In this document: positions 28,043-38,508 of the stretch, piece by piece
Numbering within the stretch: the stretch's first letter is position 1
How the letters are laid out: each line of letters begins with the position of its first letter
Translations under genes and position numbers: made by a program
The notes under the pieces: model-generated
Databases searched by the model: none
The model's input: the letters and a program-made list of their open reading frames with translations, nothing else
What the model was told of the DNA's origin: nothing
Assembly (NCBI RefSeq): GCF_913776855.1
Contig: NZ_CAJYQD010000047.1
Span: 32,268-96,267 of the forward strand
Reading direction: 5' to 3'
DNA from: an uncultured Sphingomonas sp.
GTDB taxonomy: Bacteria > Pseudomonadota > Alphaproteobacteria > Sphingomonadales > Sphingomonadaceae
Length of the DNA stretch: 64,000 bases

Positions 28043-28352
28043 GACGGATTCAAAGGAGGGGCGTAGCGACCTGCCTCGGCCTGCGCGGAACGCGATCGAT
28101 CGGATTCCGCTGCTTGGCCTATGGGATCGGCTGGATAGCGATACGCCTGAACCGGGGCGTCGCGGGGATACCGTCACGGGTTTCCGGACCCCGACCGTTG
28201 CCGCCACGATCGCAGCCGCATGACACCTGCTGCTATCGTGGGACGGGTGGGCAACCGACACCCCCGGCCCGAACCGTGATGCCTGGGGAAAAATTCAGCC
28301 ACCTGCCCGCTCAAGGCTTGCAGCCAGCAGGTTTCGGTATGAAACTGGTCCT
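28043..28352. other. 310-bp intergenic region, no gene seen
   Basis: Short frames here (for example in 28114-28428) look like random GC-rich openings and no family is recognisable. There is a good SD-like aaaggagggg at about 28051 that is not followed by a convincing ORF. I see no clear terminator or promoter. Confidence 0.5.
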
Positions 28353-28811
28353 ATGCGCTATTTCGAAGACATCGCCGTCGGCGACACCGCCCGCTTCGGT
28401 TCCTACCCCGTTTCGCGAGAGGCGGTGATCGATTTTGCCCGGCAATATGACCCGCAACCGTTCCACTTGTCCGACGAGGCCGCAGCGCAAACGCATTTCG
28501 GTCGGCTGGCGGCCAGCGGGTGGCATAGCTGCGCGATGACGATGGCGATGCTGGTCGAACAATGGCGGATCGATCCCGTCGCCAGCCTGGGCGCGGCGGG
28601 GATCGACGAGCTGCGGTGGCGGCGGCCGGTATATCCGGGCGATACCCTGCACTGCGAAACCGAGGTGCTGTCGACCCGACCCTCGTCCAGCCGCCCCGAA
28701 ATGGGCAGCGTCGCCAGCCGGGTGACTGTCCGCAACCAGGACGATCAGGTCGTGATGACCTTCATCTCACAAGCGCTGATCGCAACCCGCGCGGCCGCGC
28801 CCGCAACCTGA
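28353..28811 (+). CDS. MaoC-family dehydratase (hot-dog fold)
   Basis: 152 residues. It is a single MaoC-like hydratase domain with 'FARQYDPQPFHLSDEAAAQT' and HFGRLAASGWHS, where the Asp and His pair matches the (R)-specific enoyl-CoA hydratase active site. It probably hydrates 2-enoyl-CoA or a related thioester. No fatty-acid or PHA gene is adjacent, so the pathway is open. It converges on the Gly/Arg-rich lipoprotein gene, 8 nt away. Confidence 0.9.
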   Translation: MRYFEDIAVGDTARFGSYPVSREAVIDFARQYDPQPFHLSDEAAAQTHFGRLAASGWHSCAMTMAMLVEQWRIDPVASLGAAGIDELRWRRPVYPGDTLHCETEVLSTRPSSSRPEMGSVASRVTVRNQDDQVVMTFISQALIATRAAAPAT

Positions 28812-28819
28812 CCGGACGA

Positions 28820-29593
28820 TCATTCCGACCGGGGCGTCCGACGTCCCGACCCGCGCCCTTCCGGGCCGCGGAAGCGACCGCCACCAGGACGAATGCCCTC
28901 GGGCCGCTCAAAGCCGCGCGCGGCACCGGCCGGCGGCCCTTCGCGGGATGGCATGGCCGACTGGCTGCTGCCACGCGGCACGTTGCGGAAGCCGAGGCGA
29001 CCATCGAAACCGGGGCGGCCATCCGGGGCACCCGGTGCGGCGTCCGATCGACCTCGCCAGCCGCCGGGCCGTCCACGATCGCGCGGGACATTCTCGAACC
29101 CGCGCCGATCGTCGAAGCCCGGACGGCGATCGCCGCGCCAGCCATCGGGACGACGGGGAATTGGCGACTGGCTGCTGCCGCGTGGGACGTTCTGAAAGCC
29201 TGGCCGATTGTCGAAACCGGGGCGCTGACCGTTCCAGCCCGGCCGATCCCAATTGTCCCAGCGCGGCCGGCCGCCACCCCAGTCACCACGCCACCGGTCG
29301 CGCCGCTGCTGCCAATAATAGCGCTGGCGATCGTTCCACCGGAACGGCCGGCGATAGCGGTCGTAGACATAATAGCCGGTGCCCGGATAATAATAATCGC
29401 CGAACCAACCCCAGTAGGGATCGCCGAAGCCGCCGGCATAATTGTCATAATAGCCGCCATAGCCCCCGCCATAATAGCCGGGCGAGGCATAGCCGACATT
29501 GACGCCACCATAGCCATAATCGCCATAGGCACAGGCGGATACGCCCGCCCCCGCCGCAAGGGTCAACAGGATCGCGCGTAGCCGATAAAACAT
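28820..29593 (-). CDS. Gly/Tyr/Arg-rich repeat lipoprotein
   Basis: 257 residues from the ATG complementary to 29591-29593. Lipobox VSAC (Cys21) predicts a lipoprotein. Residues about 22-80 are Gly/Tyr-rich (YYGGGYGGYYDNY). The rest is Arg/Gly/Pro-rich and contains three imperfect copies of a unit like RPGFDNRPGFQNVPRGSSQS, spaced by 30-45 residues. Low-complexity secreted proteins of this sort occur in sphingomonads but I know of no assigned function. The strong positive charge suggests binding to polyanions such as LPS, nucleic acid or exopolysaccharide (inference). Confidence 0.8.
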   Translation of the reverse strand: MFYRLRAILLTLAAGAGVSACAYGDYGYGGVNVGYASPGYYGGGYGGYYDNYAGGFGDPYWGWFGDYYYPGTGYYVYDRYRRPFRWNDRQRYYWQQRRDRWRGDWGGGRPRWDNWDRPGWNGQRPGFDNRPGFQNVPRGSSQSPIPRRPDGWRGDRRPGFDDRRGFENVPRDRGRPGGWRGRSDAAPGAPDGRPGFDGRLGFRNVPRGSSQSAMPSREGPPAGAARGFERPEGIRPGGGRFRGPEGRGSGRRTPRSE

Positions 29594-29795
29594 GGGTCTG
29601 CTCCCGCAGGCGACGAGCCTGGGCGCGGCGCCGATCATGATGGTGATGGGAAACAACGGTCGGTAGCGACCGCCGGTTCCTGTCCATGCGGCACCATCCG
29701 CCACGCCGGCTGAATGGATGCTTTCTCAGGTCGCCCGATCTACCTTCGAAAACCGCTGATATGTTGGCGCTGCCTTCGCGCGGGAATGGTTGGAA

Positions 29796-30212
29796 TCAAG
29801 TCACGGTCACGACCCGACAGCGCATATCTGTCCGGCTATGGCCAACGCGCCGGGGCGGCCAGTGCCGCACGCTCCAATTGCCGAGATCCTGCCCGCGAAC
29901 GAATTGCGCCCGGCAGGATATTCGATCGGGCGCAACCTCGCCCCGAACCCGTCGCGGTCCTCCCTCGCGCCACAGGATGAACGAACAACGCTGGCCCGCG
30001 CGAGCCTTGGCACAATCCAGCGCTTGAATGTGTAGCCGGGGCGCCGGGCTTTCGCTTCCCCCTGCCTCGTACCACGACGCGGCCACTCGGTTGCCATTGC
30101 CGATGATCGCATTGCGCTGCAAATCGTCCCAGATGGCCGCGCGTAACTGTCCTGCCAGCGGCTCTTCCGGTACGGAAAGGGTCGCCGCAGCGAACAAGGT
30201 CAGGGCGATCAT
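29796..30212 (-). CDS. Small secreted protein of unknown function
   Basis: 138 residues from the ATG complementary to 30210-30212; the longer frame to 30320 has no signal sequence. A short signal (MIALTLFAAATLSVPEEPLAG) precedes 'RAAIWDDLQRNAIIGNGNRV', and three Cys (ALDCAKARAGQRC, RISCRAQ) suggest a disulfide. No family is recognised. It lies between the repeat lipoprotein and apt on the minus strand, with gaps of 202 and 139 nt. Confidence 0.6.
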   Translation of the reverse strand: MIALTLFAAATLSVPEEPLAGQLRAAIWDDLQRNAIIGNGNRVAASWYEAGGSESPAPRLHIQALDCAKARAGQRCSFILWREGGPRRVRGEVAPDRISCRAQFVRGQDLGNWSVRHWPPRRVGHSRTDMRCRVVTVT

Positions 30213-30351
30213 GCGATCGGCCCAGCAAAGGCGACCGATCTTGGGCGGCACGGGTCCGGCGAGGCGCCTTCCCGGCAACTCCTCAGCCTCAGACAATCGC
30301 CCGCAGGATTTCCAGCGCAATAATGGCAGAGCTTGTTACGCCCTGTGCCGA

Positions 30352-30903
30352 TCAATGCCCTGAAAACCCCACCAACGCGGAAACCGCGATCCCGTCGGCC
30401 CGTAACGCATCGGCACCGCCCAGATCGGGCAGGTCGATCGCGAAGACAGCCTGTTCGACCGTGGCGCCCGCCTTGCGCAGCAACCGCACCGCCGCGCGGG
30501 CCGTGCCGCCGGTCGCGATCAGGTCGTCGACCAGCAGGACGCGCGCGCCGGGGGCACAGGCATCAGCGTGGATCACGATCCGGTCGGTGCCGTATTCGAG
30601 CGCATAATCCTCAGCGATGGTCGCGCCCGGCAGCTTGCCGTCCTTGCGGATCAACAGCACGCCGGCACCCAGCGCCAGCGCGACGGCGGGAGCGAAGACG
30701 AAACCGCGCGCCTCGATCCCGGCAACCAGCTCGATCGGTCCCTGCACCGCATCGACCATGCCCTGCACCGCCAGCCGCAGCCCCTCCGGATCGAGGATCA
30801 GCGTCGTGATGTCCCGGAACTGGATGCCGGGTTTCGGGAAATCCGGAATGGTACGGATGCGCCGGGCGATCTCATGTCGTCCGACGCCATCCGCGCTACT
30901 CAA
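30352..30903 (-). CDS. apt: Adenine phosphoribosyltransferase (TTG start)
   Basis: 183 residues. It converts adenine and PRPP to AMP (purine salvage). Motifs are RTIPDFPKPGIQFRDITTL, 'GIEARGFVFAPAVALALGAG' and the PRPP loop VLLVDDLIATGGTA. No ATG or GTG occurs in frame at the right place. The best start is TTG at 30903-30901, whose TTGA overlaps the petC stop and gives the expected N-terminal length. It therefore appears translationally coupled to cytochrome c1, the end of the petABC operon. Confidence 0.93.
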   Translation of the reverse strand: MSSADGVGRHEIARRIRTIPDFPKPGIQFRDITTLILDPEGLRLAVQGMVDAVQGPIELVAGIEARGFVFAPAVALALGAGVLLIRKDGKLPGATIAEDYALEYGTDRIVIHADACAPGARVLLVDDLIATGGTARAAVRLLRKAGATVEQAVFAIDLPDLGGADALRADGIAVSALVGFSGH

Positions 30904-31769
30904 TGCTTCATGTCCCGCCAGATGTTGCGATAGGCACCGAACGCCAGCGCAGTGAAGATCAGCAGGAAGATCACCGCCGCCGCACCCGCCGCGTGACGCG
31001 ATTCCAGGTTCGGTTCGGCGGTCCACGTCAGGAACGCCGCGATGTCCTTCGCCATCTGATCCTTGGTCGCGCGGGTGCCGTCCTGATACTGGACCTGATC
31101 GTCCGCCGTCAGCGGCGGCGCCATGGCGAGGTTCAGCGTGGCGAAATAGGGGTTGTAGTGCAGCCCGTTCGGCGTCTTCGCATCGGGGAACTTCTTGAGC
31201 AGTTCCGCTGGCTGGTCACGATAGCCGGTCAGCAGCGAATAGACATAGTCCGGGCCATCGTCGCGCGCCTTGGTCATCAGCGACAGGTCGGGCGGCACCG
31301 CATTGTTGTTGGCGGCACGCGCGGCGACATCGTTGGCGAACACCAGCGGGAAGCGGTCCGACGGCAGGTTCTTGCGCGTCGCCGGTTCGCCCGTCTCCGG
31401 GTTCACGCTCGGCTGTTCGATCTGCCAGTCGCTGGCGATCGTCTTCACCTGACCTTCGTCATAGCCAAGCTGTTGCAGATCGCGGAACGACACCAGCCGG
31501 ATCGAATGACAGGCCGAGCAGACTTCCTTGTAGACCTGGAACCCGCGCTGCAGCTGCCGCTTGTCGAACGTACCGAACAGGCCCGCCGACTGCAGCCCGG
31601 CATCGCGCCGGTCCTTGATGTGGAATTCATGCTCGGCGGAATGCACCGGCGTGTCGTTGATCATGCCGCCGACGGTCGAGAAGATGCCGAGCAGCAGCGC
31701 GAACAGGAAGCCTGCCCCGACGACGAGGTTCAGGTTGCGGGCGAGAAAGCGGGAAGCGAAGGAGAGCAT
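30900..31769 (-). CDS. petC: Cytochrome c1 of the bc1 complex
   Basis: 289 residues. The haem c site is CSACH (Cys84, Cys87, His88) and the axial Met lies in NLAMAPPL. An N-terminal hydrophobic segment and a C-terminal anchor ('AAVIFLLIFTALAFGAYRNI') place the haem domain in the periplasm. It accepts electrons from the Rieske protein and passes them to soluble or membrane cytochrome c. It is 10 nt after petB, with apt overlapping its stop. Confidence 0.98.
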   Translation of the reverse strand: MLSFASRFLARNLNLVVGAGFLFALLLGIFSTVGGMINDTPVHSAEHEFHIKDRRDAGLQSAGLFGTFDKRQLQRGFQVYKEVCSACHSIRLVSFRDLQQLGYDEGQVKTIASDWQIEQPSVNPETGEPATRKNLPSDRFPLVFANDVAARAANNNAVPPDLSLMTKARDDGPDYVYSLLTGYRDQPAELLKKFPDAKTPNGLHYNPYFATLNLAMAPPLTADDQVQYQDGTRATKDQMAKDIAAFLTWTAEPNLESRHAAGAAAVIFLLIFTALAFGAYRNIWRDMKH

Positions 31770-31779
31770 CGTTGTTCCC

Positions 31780-33090
31780 TTACTCGGCCGCGGCCGGGGT
31801 GGCGTGACCATGGGCGGCGCTCTGCGCGGGCGACGTGCCGCCCTCGCCCTTCAGCACCGCTTCGGTGATCGAATTGGGCAGGGGACGCGGACGCTCCATC
31901 GCCGACACGATCGGCAGCACGACCAGGAAGTGCGCGAAATAATATCCCGCCGCGATCTGGCTGAGCAGTACCGTGATCGGCGTCGCCTCCGCCCCGCCGA
32001 GATAGCCGAGCACCAGCACGTCGACGAGCAGCACGACCAGGAAGATGCGATAGGTCGGACGATAATTGGCCGACTTGACCGGCGACTTGTCGAGCCACGG
32101 CAGGAAGAACAGCAGCAGGATCGAGCCGAACATCGCCAGCACGCCCCACAGCTTCGCCGGAAAAATGAAGTCGACGGTGAACGCCTTCAGGATCGCGTAG
32201 AAGGGCAGGAAATACCATTCGGGCACGATGTGCGCCGGCGTCGAGAGCGGGTTGGCCGGGATGTAGTTGTCCGGGTGGCCCAGCAGGTTCGGCGCAAAGA
32301 AGATCAGCGCGGCGAACACGATCAGGAACACGCCCAGCCCGGCGCCGTCCTTGGCGGTGTAATAGGGGTGGAAGGGCACGGTATCCTGCGGCCCCTTCAC
32401 TTCCACGCCGGTCGGGTTGTTCGAGCCGGGAATATGCAACGCCCAGATATGCAGGACGATCACGCCCGCGATCACGAACGGCAGCAGATAGTGGAGCGAG
32501 AAGAAGCGGTTGAGCGCGGCATTGTCCGGCGCATAACCGCCCAGCAGCCACACGCGGATCGTCTCGCCCACGCCCGGTATCGCCGAGAAGAAGCCGGTAA
32601 TGACCTGCGCGCCCCAGAAGCTCATCTGCCCCCAGGGAAGCACATAGCCCATGAACGCGGTCGCCATCATCAGCAGGAAGATGACGACGCCCAGCAGCCA
32701 TACCATCTCGCGCGGCGCCTTGTACGACCCGTAATAGATGCCGCGGGCGATATGCGTATAGACGACGATGAAGAACATCGACGCACCGTTCGCGTGGGCA
32801 TAGCGGATGAACCAGCCCGACGGCACGTCGCGCATGATGCGTTCGACCGAATCGAACGCGACCGCACCGTTCGCGGCATAATGCATCGCCAGCACGATGC
32901 CGGTGATGATCTGCACCGCGAGCGCGGCCCCGGCGAGCACGCCGAAGTTCCAGAAATAGTTGAGGTTGCGCGGTACCGGATAACCGGCGCCGACGGCGTT
33001 ATAGACCAACCGGGGAAGCGGCAGCTTCTCGTCCAGCCACCGCATCAGCGGCTGTTTCGGTTCGTAATGCTTGGCCCAGGGGAAGCTCAT
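31780..33090 (-). CDS. petB: Cytochrome b of the bc1 complex
   Basis: 436 residues, full-length eight-helix cytochrome b. Haem ligands lie in VLAMHYA and VVYTHIARG (first pair) and '[10 protein letters not shown]' with 'VLHIWALH' (second). The quinol-oxidation-site motif PEWY (in [12 protein letters not shown]) is intact. It carries an Ala/His-rich C-terminal extension. It lies between petA (10 nt) and petC (10 nt) in a single operon. Confidence 0.98.
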   Translation of the reverse strand: MSFPWAKHYEPKQPLMRWLDEKLPLPRLVYNAVGAGYPVPRNLNYFWNFGVLAGAALAVQIITGIVLAMHYAANGAVAFDSVERIMRDVPSGWFIRYAHANGASMFFIVVYTHIARGIYYGSYKAPREMVWLLGVVIFLLMMATAFMGYVLPWGQMSFWGAQVITGFFSAIPGVGETIRVWLLGGYAPDNAALNRFFSLHYLLPFVIAGVIVLHIWALHIPGSNNPTGVEVKGPQDTVPFHPYYTAKDGAGLGVFLIVFAALIFFAPNLLGHPDNYIPANPLSTPAHIVPEWYFLPFYAILKAFTVDFIFPAKLWGVLAMFGSILLLFFLPWLDKSPVKSANYRPTYRIFLVVLLVDVLVLGYLGGAEATPITVLLSQIAAGYYFAHFLVVLPIVSAMERPRPLPNSITEAVLKGEGGTSPAQSAAHGHATPAAAE

Positions 33091-33100
33091 GACTCTCTCC

Positions 33101-33685
33101 TCAGCCGACCGTCACGACGGTGTCGGACGTGAATGCGTATTCGGGAACGTGCAGGTTCTGCGGCGCAGGACCGGAGCGGATACGCCCGGCGGTGTCGTAG
33201 GCCGACCCGTGGCACGGGCAGAAATAACCGCCGTACGGCCCCTTGTTCTCACCCTCGCCCGCGCCCAGCGGCACGCAGCCAAGGTGCGTGCAGACGCCCA
33301 GCGTGATGAGCCAGTTGTTTTTGCCCGTCTTGGTGCGCTCCTCCAGCGTCTGCGGATCGCGCAGCGTGCTGACCGGCACGGCATTCGCCTCGGCGATTTC
33401 CTTCGGCGTCAGGTTGCGCACGAACAGCGGCTGTTTGCGGAACGTTGCCTTGATCGCCTGTCCCGGCTCGATCGCCGACAGGTCGATTTCGGTCGTGGAC
33501 AGCGCCAGCGTATCGGCGGCAGGCGACATCTGGTTGATGAGCGGCAGCGCGATCACGCCTGCGCCGACCCCGGCGAATGCCACCGCGCCGATCGACAGAT
33601 AGTCGCGCCTGCGGGGATTATCCGGCCCGCCGTCGAGCGCAGTCGCGCCGCCTGCGGGTACGTGCTGATCTTCGTCAGTCGCCAT
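33101..33685 (-). CDS. petA: Rieske iron-sulfur subunit of the bc1 complex
   Basis: 194 residues. An uncleaved twin-arginine-type anchor ([20 protein letters not shown]) precedes the soluble domain. The [2Fe-2S] ligands are in [10 protein letters not shown] and CPCHGSAYD. It is the first gene of petABC-apt; the 249-nt region upstream, shared with a divergent cyclophilin gene, should hold the promoter, though I cannot pick one out confidently. Confidence 0.98.
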   Translation of the reverse strand: MATDEDQHVPAGGATALDGGPDNPRRRDYLSIGAVAFAGVGAGVIALPLINQMSPAADTLALSTTEIDLSAIEPGQAIKATFRKQPLFVRNLTPKEIAEANAVPVSTLRDPQTLEERTKTGKNNWLITLGVCTHLGCVPLGAGEGENKGPYGGYFCPCHGSAYDTAGRIRSGPAPQNLHVPEYAFTSDTVVTVG

Positions 33686-33934
33686 TCAACAGCCCTTGTC
33701 GTCGGGCGCATTTCGCGCCCTGCCCCTCTCCGGTCGCCTTCGTGGAAGCGACGCCGGACCGATCGGTTTTCCGTCCAGTCGCACGGGTGATAGCCGCGCG
33801 TTCGGTCGTTTGCCAATCCCTTTTGCCCTTTTCGCCCCGACGGCATGTGTCATGTTCAGATTGGCGCAAGCGATCACATGGTCTATGCGGCTCGCCTCAT
33901 GCCTTTTGGTTTCCTCGCGCGTTTCGGGAAGTTC

Positions 33935-34633
33935 ATGCGTCGTCTTGCCCTTTTGCTCGCTGTCATCGCCTCGTTCCTTGCCCTGCCCGCGCTGGCACAG
34001 GTCATCGACGTGCCCGGCCGCGAACCGCCGCCGTCGACCACCGACACCCGCAACCTGTGGATCCTCGACCTGTCGACCGGCGGGCGGGTGACGATCTGGC
34101 TGCGTCCCGATGTCGCGCCGAAGATGGTCGCGCGGATCAAGACGCTGACCCGCGACAAGTTCTACGACGGACTGACCTTTCACCGGGTGATCGACGGGTT
34201 CATGGCGCAGGGCGGCGATCCCGACGGCGACGGCACCGGCGGGTCGAAGCTGCCGAACGTGGACAAGGAGTTCAACTACCTCCCCCATGTCCGCGGCGCG
34301 GTCGCGGCGGCGCGTGCCAATGACGAGAACAGCGCGAACAGCCAGTTCTATATCATGCTGGCGCCCAAGCTGGCGCTGGACAAGAAATACACCGTCTTCG
34401 GACGGGTGATCGACGGTATGCAATATGTCGACACGATCGAGCGGGGCGAACCGCCGGCGAATCCGTCGCGCATCGTCCACGCCTATATCGCCAGCGACAA
34501 TCCGCCACCCTATCAGGCCGCAGCCCCGGTCGCGCTGCCCGAAGCCGTCGCGCCGCTGCCCGCGACGATGCCGCGCAAGCCCGCCGCGACCGCACCGGCG
34601 GCCAGGCGCCCGCAGCCGACCCGCGCCCGCTAA
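33935..34633 (+). CDS. Periplasmic cyclophilin-type peptidyl-prolyl isomerase
   Basis: 232 residues from the ATG at 33935, which yields a signal peptide '[20 protein letters not shown]'. Earlier ATGs (33845, 33899) place extra residues before it. Cyclophilin motifs are [30 protein letters not shown] and [11 protein letters not shown]. The C-terminal 50 residues are Pro/Ala/Arg-rich and low-complexity. It assists folding of exported proteins. It is 17 nt before queA and probably co-transcribed with it. Confidence 0.93.
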   Translation: MRRLALLLAVIASFLALPALAQVIDVPGREPPPSTTDTRNLWILDLSTGGRVTIWLRPDVAPKMVARIKTLTRDKFYDGLTFHRVIDGFMAQGGDPDGDGTGGSKLPNVDKEFNYLPHVRGAVAAARANDENSANSQFYIMLAPKLALDKKYTVFGRVIDGMQYVDTIERGEPPANPSRIVHAYIASDNPPPYQAAAPVALPEAVAPLPATMPRKPAATAPAARRPQPTRAR

Positions 34634-34650
34634 ACGCTCCGCTTTCTCTC

Positions 34651-35679
34651 ATGCACGTCGACCTGTTCGACTTCGAACTACCGACCGACCGCATCGCGCT
34701 GCGCCCTGCCGCACCGCGCGACGCGGCGCGGATGCTGGTGCTGGATGGTGACCAGACGCTCGACAGGGGCGTCCGCGACCTGCCATCGTGCCTGCGGCCC
34801 GGCGACCTGCTGGTCTTCAACGATACGCGCGTCATTCCGGCGCAACTGGAGGGCCGGCGCGGCGACGCGACCATAGGCGCGACCCTGCACAAGCGCGAAG
34901 GCCCGCGCCGCTGGCGCGCGTTCGTCCGCAACGGACGACGGCTGCGCGATGGCGACACGATCGATTTCGGCGCGGGCGTCACCGCGATCGCTGGCGACAA
35001 GGGCGCGGACGGCAGCTTCGCGCTGGATTTCGCGGGGGACGAACCGGTCGAGCTGCTGCTGGAACGGGCCGGGCGAATGCCGCTGCCGCCCTATATCGCG
35101 TCGAAGCGCGGTGGGGCCGACGCGCGCGATGCCGAGGATTACCAGACGCTGTTCGCACGCGAGGCCGGCGCCGTCGCAGCCCCCACCGCCGCGCTGCACT
35201 TCACGCCCGAATTGATGGCGGCGCTGGAGGCGGCGGGGATCGGCCATGCCACGCTGACGCTGCATGTCGGCGCGGGCACGTTCCTGCCGGTGAAGGCCGA
35301 CGACACCGACGATCACCAGATGCACGCCGAATGGGGCCGGATCGATGCGGCGACCGCCGACCGACTGAACGGGGCGCGCGCCGCCGGCGGCCGGGTGATC
35401 GCGGTCGGCACCACCAGCCTGCGCCTGATCGAAAGCGCCACCGATGCACAGGGACAGGTGCAGCCGTTCGAGGGCGACACCGCGATCTTCATCACGCCCG
35501 GCTATCGCTTTCGCGGGATCGACGGGCTGATGACCAATTTCCACCTGCCCAAATCGACGCTGTTCATGCTGGTATCGGCGCTGATGGGGCGCGAGCGGAT
35601 GCTGGCCGCTTATGCCCATGCCATCACCCAGGAATATCGCTTCTATTCCTATGGCGACGCGTCGCTGCTGCTACCCTAA
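34651..35679 (+). CDS. queA: S-adenosylmethionine:tRNA ribosyltransferase-isomerase
   Basis: 342 residues. It forms epoxyqueuosine from preQ1-modified tRNA in queuosine synthesis. Motifs are [20 protein letters not shown], '[20 protein letters not shown]', [12 protein letters not shown], '[13 protein letters not shown]' and a late '[16 protein letters not shown]'. The stop overlaps the 3' end of the convergent symporter gene by 9 bp. No preQ1 riboswitch is visible upstream. Confidence 0.98.
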   Translation: MHVDLFDFELPTDRIALRPAAPRDAARMLVLDGDQTLDRGVRDLPSCLRPGDLLVFNDTRVIPAQLEGRRGDATIGATLHKREGPRRWRAFVRNGRRLRDGDTIDFGAGVTAIAGDKGADGSFALDFAGDEPVELLLERAGRMPLPPYIASKRGGADARDAEDYQTLFAREAGAVAAPTAALHFTPELMAALEAAGIGHATLTLHVGAGTFLPVKADDTDDHQMHAEWGRIDAATADRLNGARAAGGRVIAVGTTSLRLIESATDAQGQVQPFEGDTAIFITPGYRFRGIDGLMTNFHLPKSTLFMLVSALMGRERMLAAYAHAITQEYRFYSYGDASLLLP

Positions 35680-36969
35680 CGCAACCTCCGCCGGGTAGTC
35701 GGCGGGGGCCGCCAGCAGCCCCTCACGCTTGGCGACGATCACCGGCACCAGCATCTGTCCCGCGACGTTGACGGCGGTGCGGCCCATGTCGAGGATCGGG
35801 TCGATCGCCAGCAACAGCCCCGCCCCCTCCAGCGGCAGGCCGAGCGTGGTCAGGGTCAGCGTCAGCATGACGGTCGCGCCGGTCAGACCGGCCGTCGCCG
35901 CCGACCCCAGCACCGACACCATCACGATCAGCGCGTAGTCGGCAGCCCCCAGCGGCAGGCCGAAGAACTGCGCGACGAAGATCGCCGACACCGCCGGATA
36001 GATCGCGGCGCAGCCGTCCATCTTGGTCGTCGACCCCAGCGGCACGGCAAAGGCGGCATAGGCGGCGGGCACGCCCAGCGCCTGTTCGGTCCGCTCCTGC
36101 GTCACCGGCAGCGTACCGACCGAGGAGCGGGTGACGAAGCCCAGCTGGATCGCGGGCCACGCCCGGCGAAAGAACCACAAGGGCGGGATGCGGTGCAGGA
36201 TCAGCAGCGTCGGATAGACGACGAACAGCACGAGCCCCAGGCCGATATACACCGTCGCGGCAAAGGCACCCAGCGACGACAGCGTGCCCCAGCCATAGCG
36301 GACGATCGCATCGCCGATCAGCGCCGCCGACCCGATCGGCGTCAGCGCGATCACCCAGCGCAGCAGCCGCCGCAGGATCATCAACGCGGAGGTGTTGAAG
36401 GCGAGGAACGGCTCCCCCGCCGCCCCGACCCGCACCGCCGCCGCGCCGACTGCAATGGCGACGACGATGATCTGCAGGATGTTGAAGCCGAGCGTGGTCG
36501 TCGCTGCGCCGTCCGCGACCTTCGTCGATGCGGTCAACCCGAGCAGGTTGGCCGGGACCAGCCCTTTCAGGAAATCGAGCCAGCTGCCCACGGTGGCGGG
36601 CTGCGCGGCGCTCGCGATCGGCACCGCGCTATGTAGGCCGGGCTGGAGCGTCAGCGCGAGGACGATACCGATCGAGACCGCGATCAGCGCGGTGAGGGCG
36701 AACCACAGCAGGGTCTGTCCGACCAGCCGCGCGGCATTGGGCAGGTCGCGCAGCGCCGCGATCGACCCGACGATGGCGGTGAAGACCAGCGCCGGGACCA
36801 GCACCTTGAGCAGTTGCACGAAAATCTGGCCGATGGTGTGCAGTGCGGTGCCGATCGCTCCGTCCGCACCGCCCGCCCGCGCCGCGACCAGGCCCAGCGC
36901 AACGCCTGCGGCCATGCCGATCGCGACCTGAATGCCGAAGGACGGCAGGATTTTCCGAGATTTTTGCAT
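35671..36969 (-). CDS. Dicarboxylate/amino acid:cation symporter (second DAACS)
   Basis: 432 residues with the DAACS fold. The re-entrant hairpin carries [12 protein letters not shown] and the cation/substrate motif is [12 protein letters not shown] (NMDGT-like), followed by '[16 protein letters not shown]'. It transports glutamate, aspartate, Ser/Thr or C4-dicarboxylates; the selectivity is not readable. It is clearly different from the copy in the dgc module. It is probably monocistronic, starting at ATG complementary to 36967-36969. Confidence 0.9.
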   Translation of the reverse strand: MQKSRKILPSFGIQVAIGMAAGVALGLVAARAGGADGAIGTALHTIGQIFVQLLKVLVPALVFTAIVGSIAALRDLPNAARLVGQTLLWFALTALIAVSIGIVLALTLQPGLHSAVPIASAAQPATVGSWLDFLKGLVPANLLGLTASTKVADGAATTTLGFNILQIIVVAIAVGAAAVRVGAAGEPFLAFNTSALMILRRLLRWVIALTPIGSAALIGDAIVRYGWGTLSSLGAFAATVYIGLGLVLFVVYPTLLILHRIPPLWFFRRAWPAIQLGFVTRSSVGTLPVTQERTEQALGVPAAYAAFAVPLGSTTKMDGCAAIYPAVSAIFVAQFFGLPLGAADYALIVMVSVLGSAATAGLTGATVMLTLTLTTLGLPLEGAGLLLAIDPILDMGRTAVNVAGQMLVPVIVAKREGLLAAPADYPAEVALG

Positions 36970-37037
36970 GTGCGAACACTTCGGGTGGCAGGCTCTCTGT
37001 CACAACGAAGCATTTCTACGATCGCCCCAATGCGGCG

Positions 37038-38417
37038 TTACAGTCCCTCGCCGCCGACCCAATGCGCGTTGGACAGGTACCGCGCGACGTCCCACACCTG
37101 TCGCCGCAGATCGGGGACCGCGACGATTTCCCAGAACGCGCCACGCGTCATCGGTCCGATCGCGAACAGCCGGTCGTCGCTGGTCCCGTCATCGTGCAGC
37201 ACGCGCCCGGTCACCTCGACATCGATGCCCAGATGTTCGCTGTCGGGACGGATACGCCCCTCCCCGACCAGCGCGGACAGCAACGGATCGTCGGTGCGGG
37301 CGACATCCCCTTGCGGCCCGATGCACGAGATCACGCGCGTCGCACGGAGCTGACGAGGGGCCTCCTCCCCGCGCGGCCGCCACGCGACCACGACACCGCC
37401 ATCATCAGCCTGATGCGCGTCGCAGCTCTTCCCCGCCAACAGCGTCAGCTGCCCGCTTGCCACCATCACCTCGACCCGATCGGCAACGGCGGGGGCCAGG
37501 CGGTGGCGGTGAATGTCCCACCATGGCCGCAAATGGCGCAGGAAGCGGCGGCGCTCGACCGGATCGGCCGCTGCCCAGATACCCTGGGTAAACGGCCGCA
37601 GTTCGTCGATCGCGCTGCGCCAGCCGATCGCCTGCCCCCGCGTCCGCACCGATCGGACAATTGCCGACAGCGGTGGGCGCGGGCGCTCGACCAGCGGTTG
37701 CGGGGACGCCGTGGCCGGCGCGTGCCGATGCGGCAGCAGCCCGCGCCGCGACAGCGCGACGACCCGCCCGCCAAACCCCTGCGCCTCCAGCGACAGCACG
37801 ACGTCGACCATCGTCAGCCCGGTACCGATCAGCAGTACCGTGTCATCATCGCCCAGGCCTTCGGTCGCGCCGGCGGCCCACGGATTGCCCATATAGGCCG
37901 GCCGATCCGCGATCCCGCCCAGCCCCGGCGGCACCTGCGGCGCCAGATTGCCGACCGCCAGCACGACCGCATCGGCATCCACCCGATCGCCATCCTTCAG
38001 CAGGACCGTCGCGCCATCGATCGCGACCGCCTCGCCGTCGACCACGGTCAGCCGCCCCGGCGCCGCGGCCTGCGCCGTCGCCAGCGTCTCGCGCAGATAC
38101 ACCCCGTACAGCGCGCGCGGCACGAAATCGGTCGCCCCCGCACCCACGCCCCGCTCGCTTAGCCACGCCGTGAAATGATCGGGCCGGTCGGGAAAGGCGC
38201 TCATGTTCGCGGCGCGGACGTTCAACAGGTGATCGCTCTGCCGCGTGCCATAGGCGACGCCCAGCCCCGCCGCATCGCCCCGCTCGATCAGCGTCGCCGC
38301 CGGGCCGTCATGGCGCAGCAGGTTGATCGCCAGCAGCGTGCCGGAAAATCCCGCGCCGACGATCGCGACATGGCGGATCGTGCCGGGCACGGCGGCGGGG
38401 GCGGTCGGATGCGTCAT
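37038..38417 (-). CDS. FAD/NAD(P)-binding protein (YdhS-like)
   Basis: 459 residues from ATG complementary to 38415-38417 (a GTG 18 nt earlier lacks an SD). An N-terminal dinucleotide-binding motif (VAIVGAGFSGTLLAINLL) is followed by the family block 'GVAYGTRQSDHLLNVRAANM', and a second GxGxxM-type site (LLIGTGLTMVDV) about residue 195. This is the PF13454-like FAD-NAD(P)-binding family; members resemble N-hydroxylating monooxygenases, but bacterial roles are mostly unknown. It is single, 68 nt from the symporter. Confidence 0.84.
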   Translation of the reverse strand: MTHPTAPAAVPGTIRHVAIVGAGFSGTLLAINLLRHDGPAATLIERGDAAGLGVAYGTRQSDHLLNVRAANMSAFPDRPDHFTAWLSERGVGAGATDFVPRALYGVYLRETLATAQAAAPGRLTVVDGEAVAIDGATVLLKDGDRVDADAVVLAVGNLAPQVPPGLGGIADRPAYMGNPWAAGATEGLGDDDTVLLIGTGLTMVDVVLSLEAQGFGGRVVALSRRGLLPHRHAPATASPQPLVERPRPPLSAIVRSVRTRGQAIGWRSAIDELRPFTQGIWAAADPVERRRFLRHLRPWWDIHRHRLAPAVADRVEVMVASGQLTLLAGKSCDAHQADDGGVVVAWRPRGEEAPRQLRATRVISCIGPQGDVARTDDPLLSALVGEGRIRPDSEHLGIDVEVTGRVLHDDGTSDDRLFAIGPMTRGAFWEIVAVPDLRRQVWDVARYLSNAHWVGGEGL

Positions 38418-38508
38418 GCCACCTGCGATAGCCACCGTGGCAGCCCATGGGAAGTTGCACCGCCCGCTTGCACCCGCCGGATCAGTTCGGTAAGGGCGGC
38501 ATTCCCAA

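Noticed and set aside
33845..33934. Longer N-terminus for the cyclophilin
   Set aside because: It would put 30 residues in front of a clear signal peptide and crosses the divergent petA promoter region.
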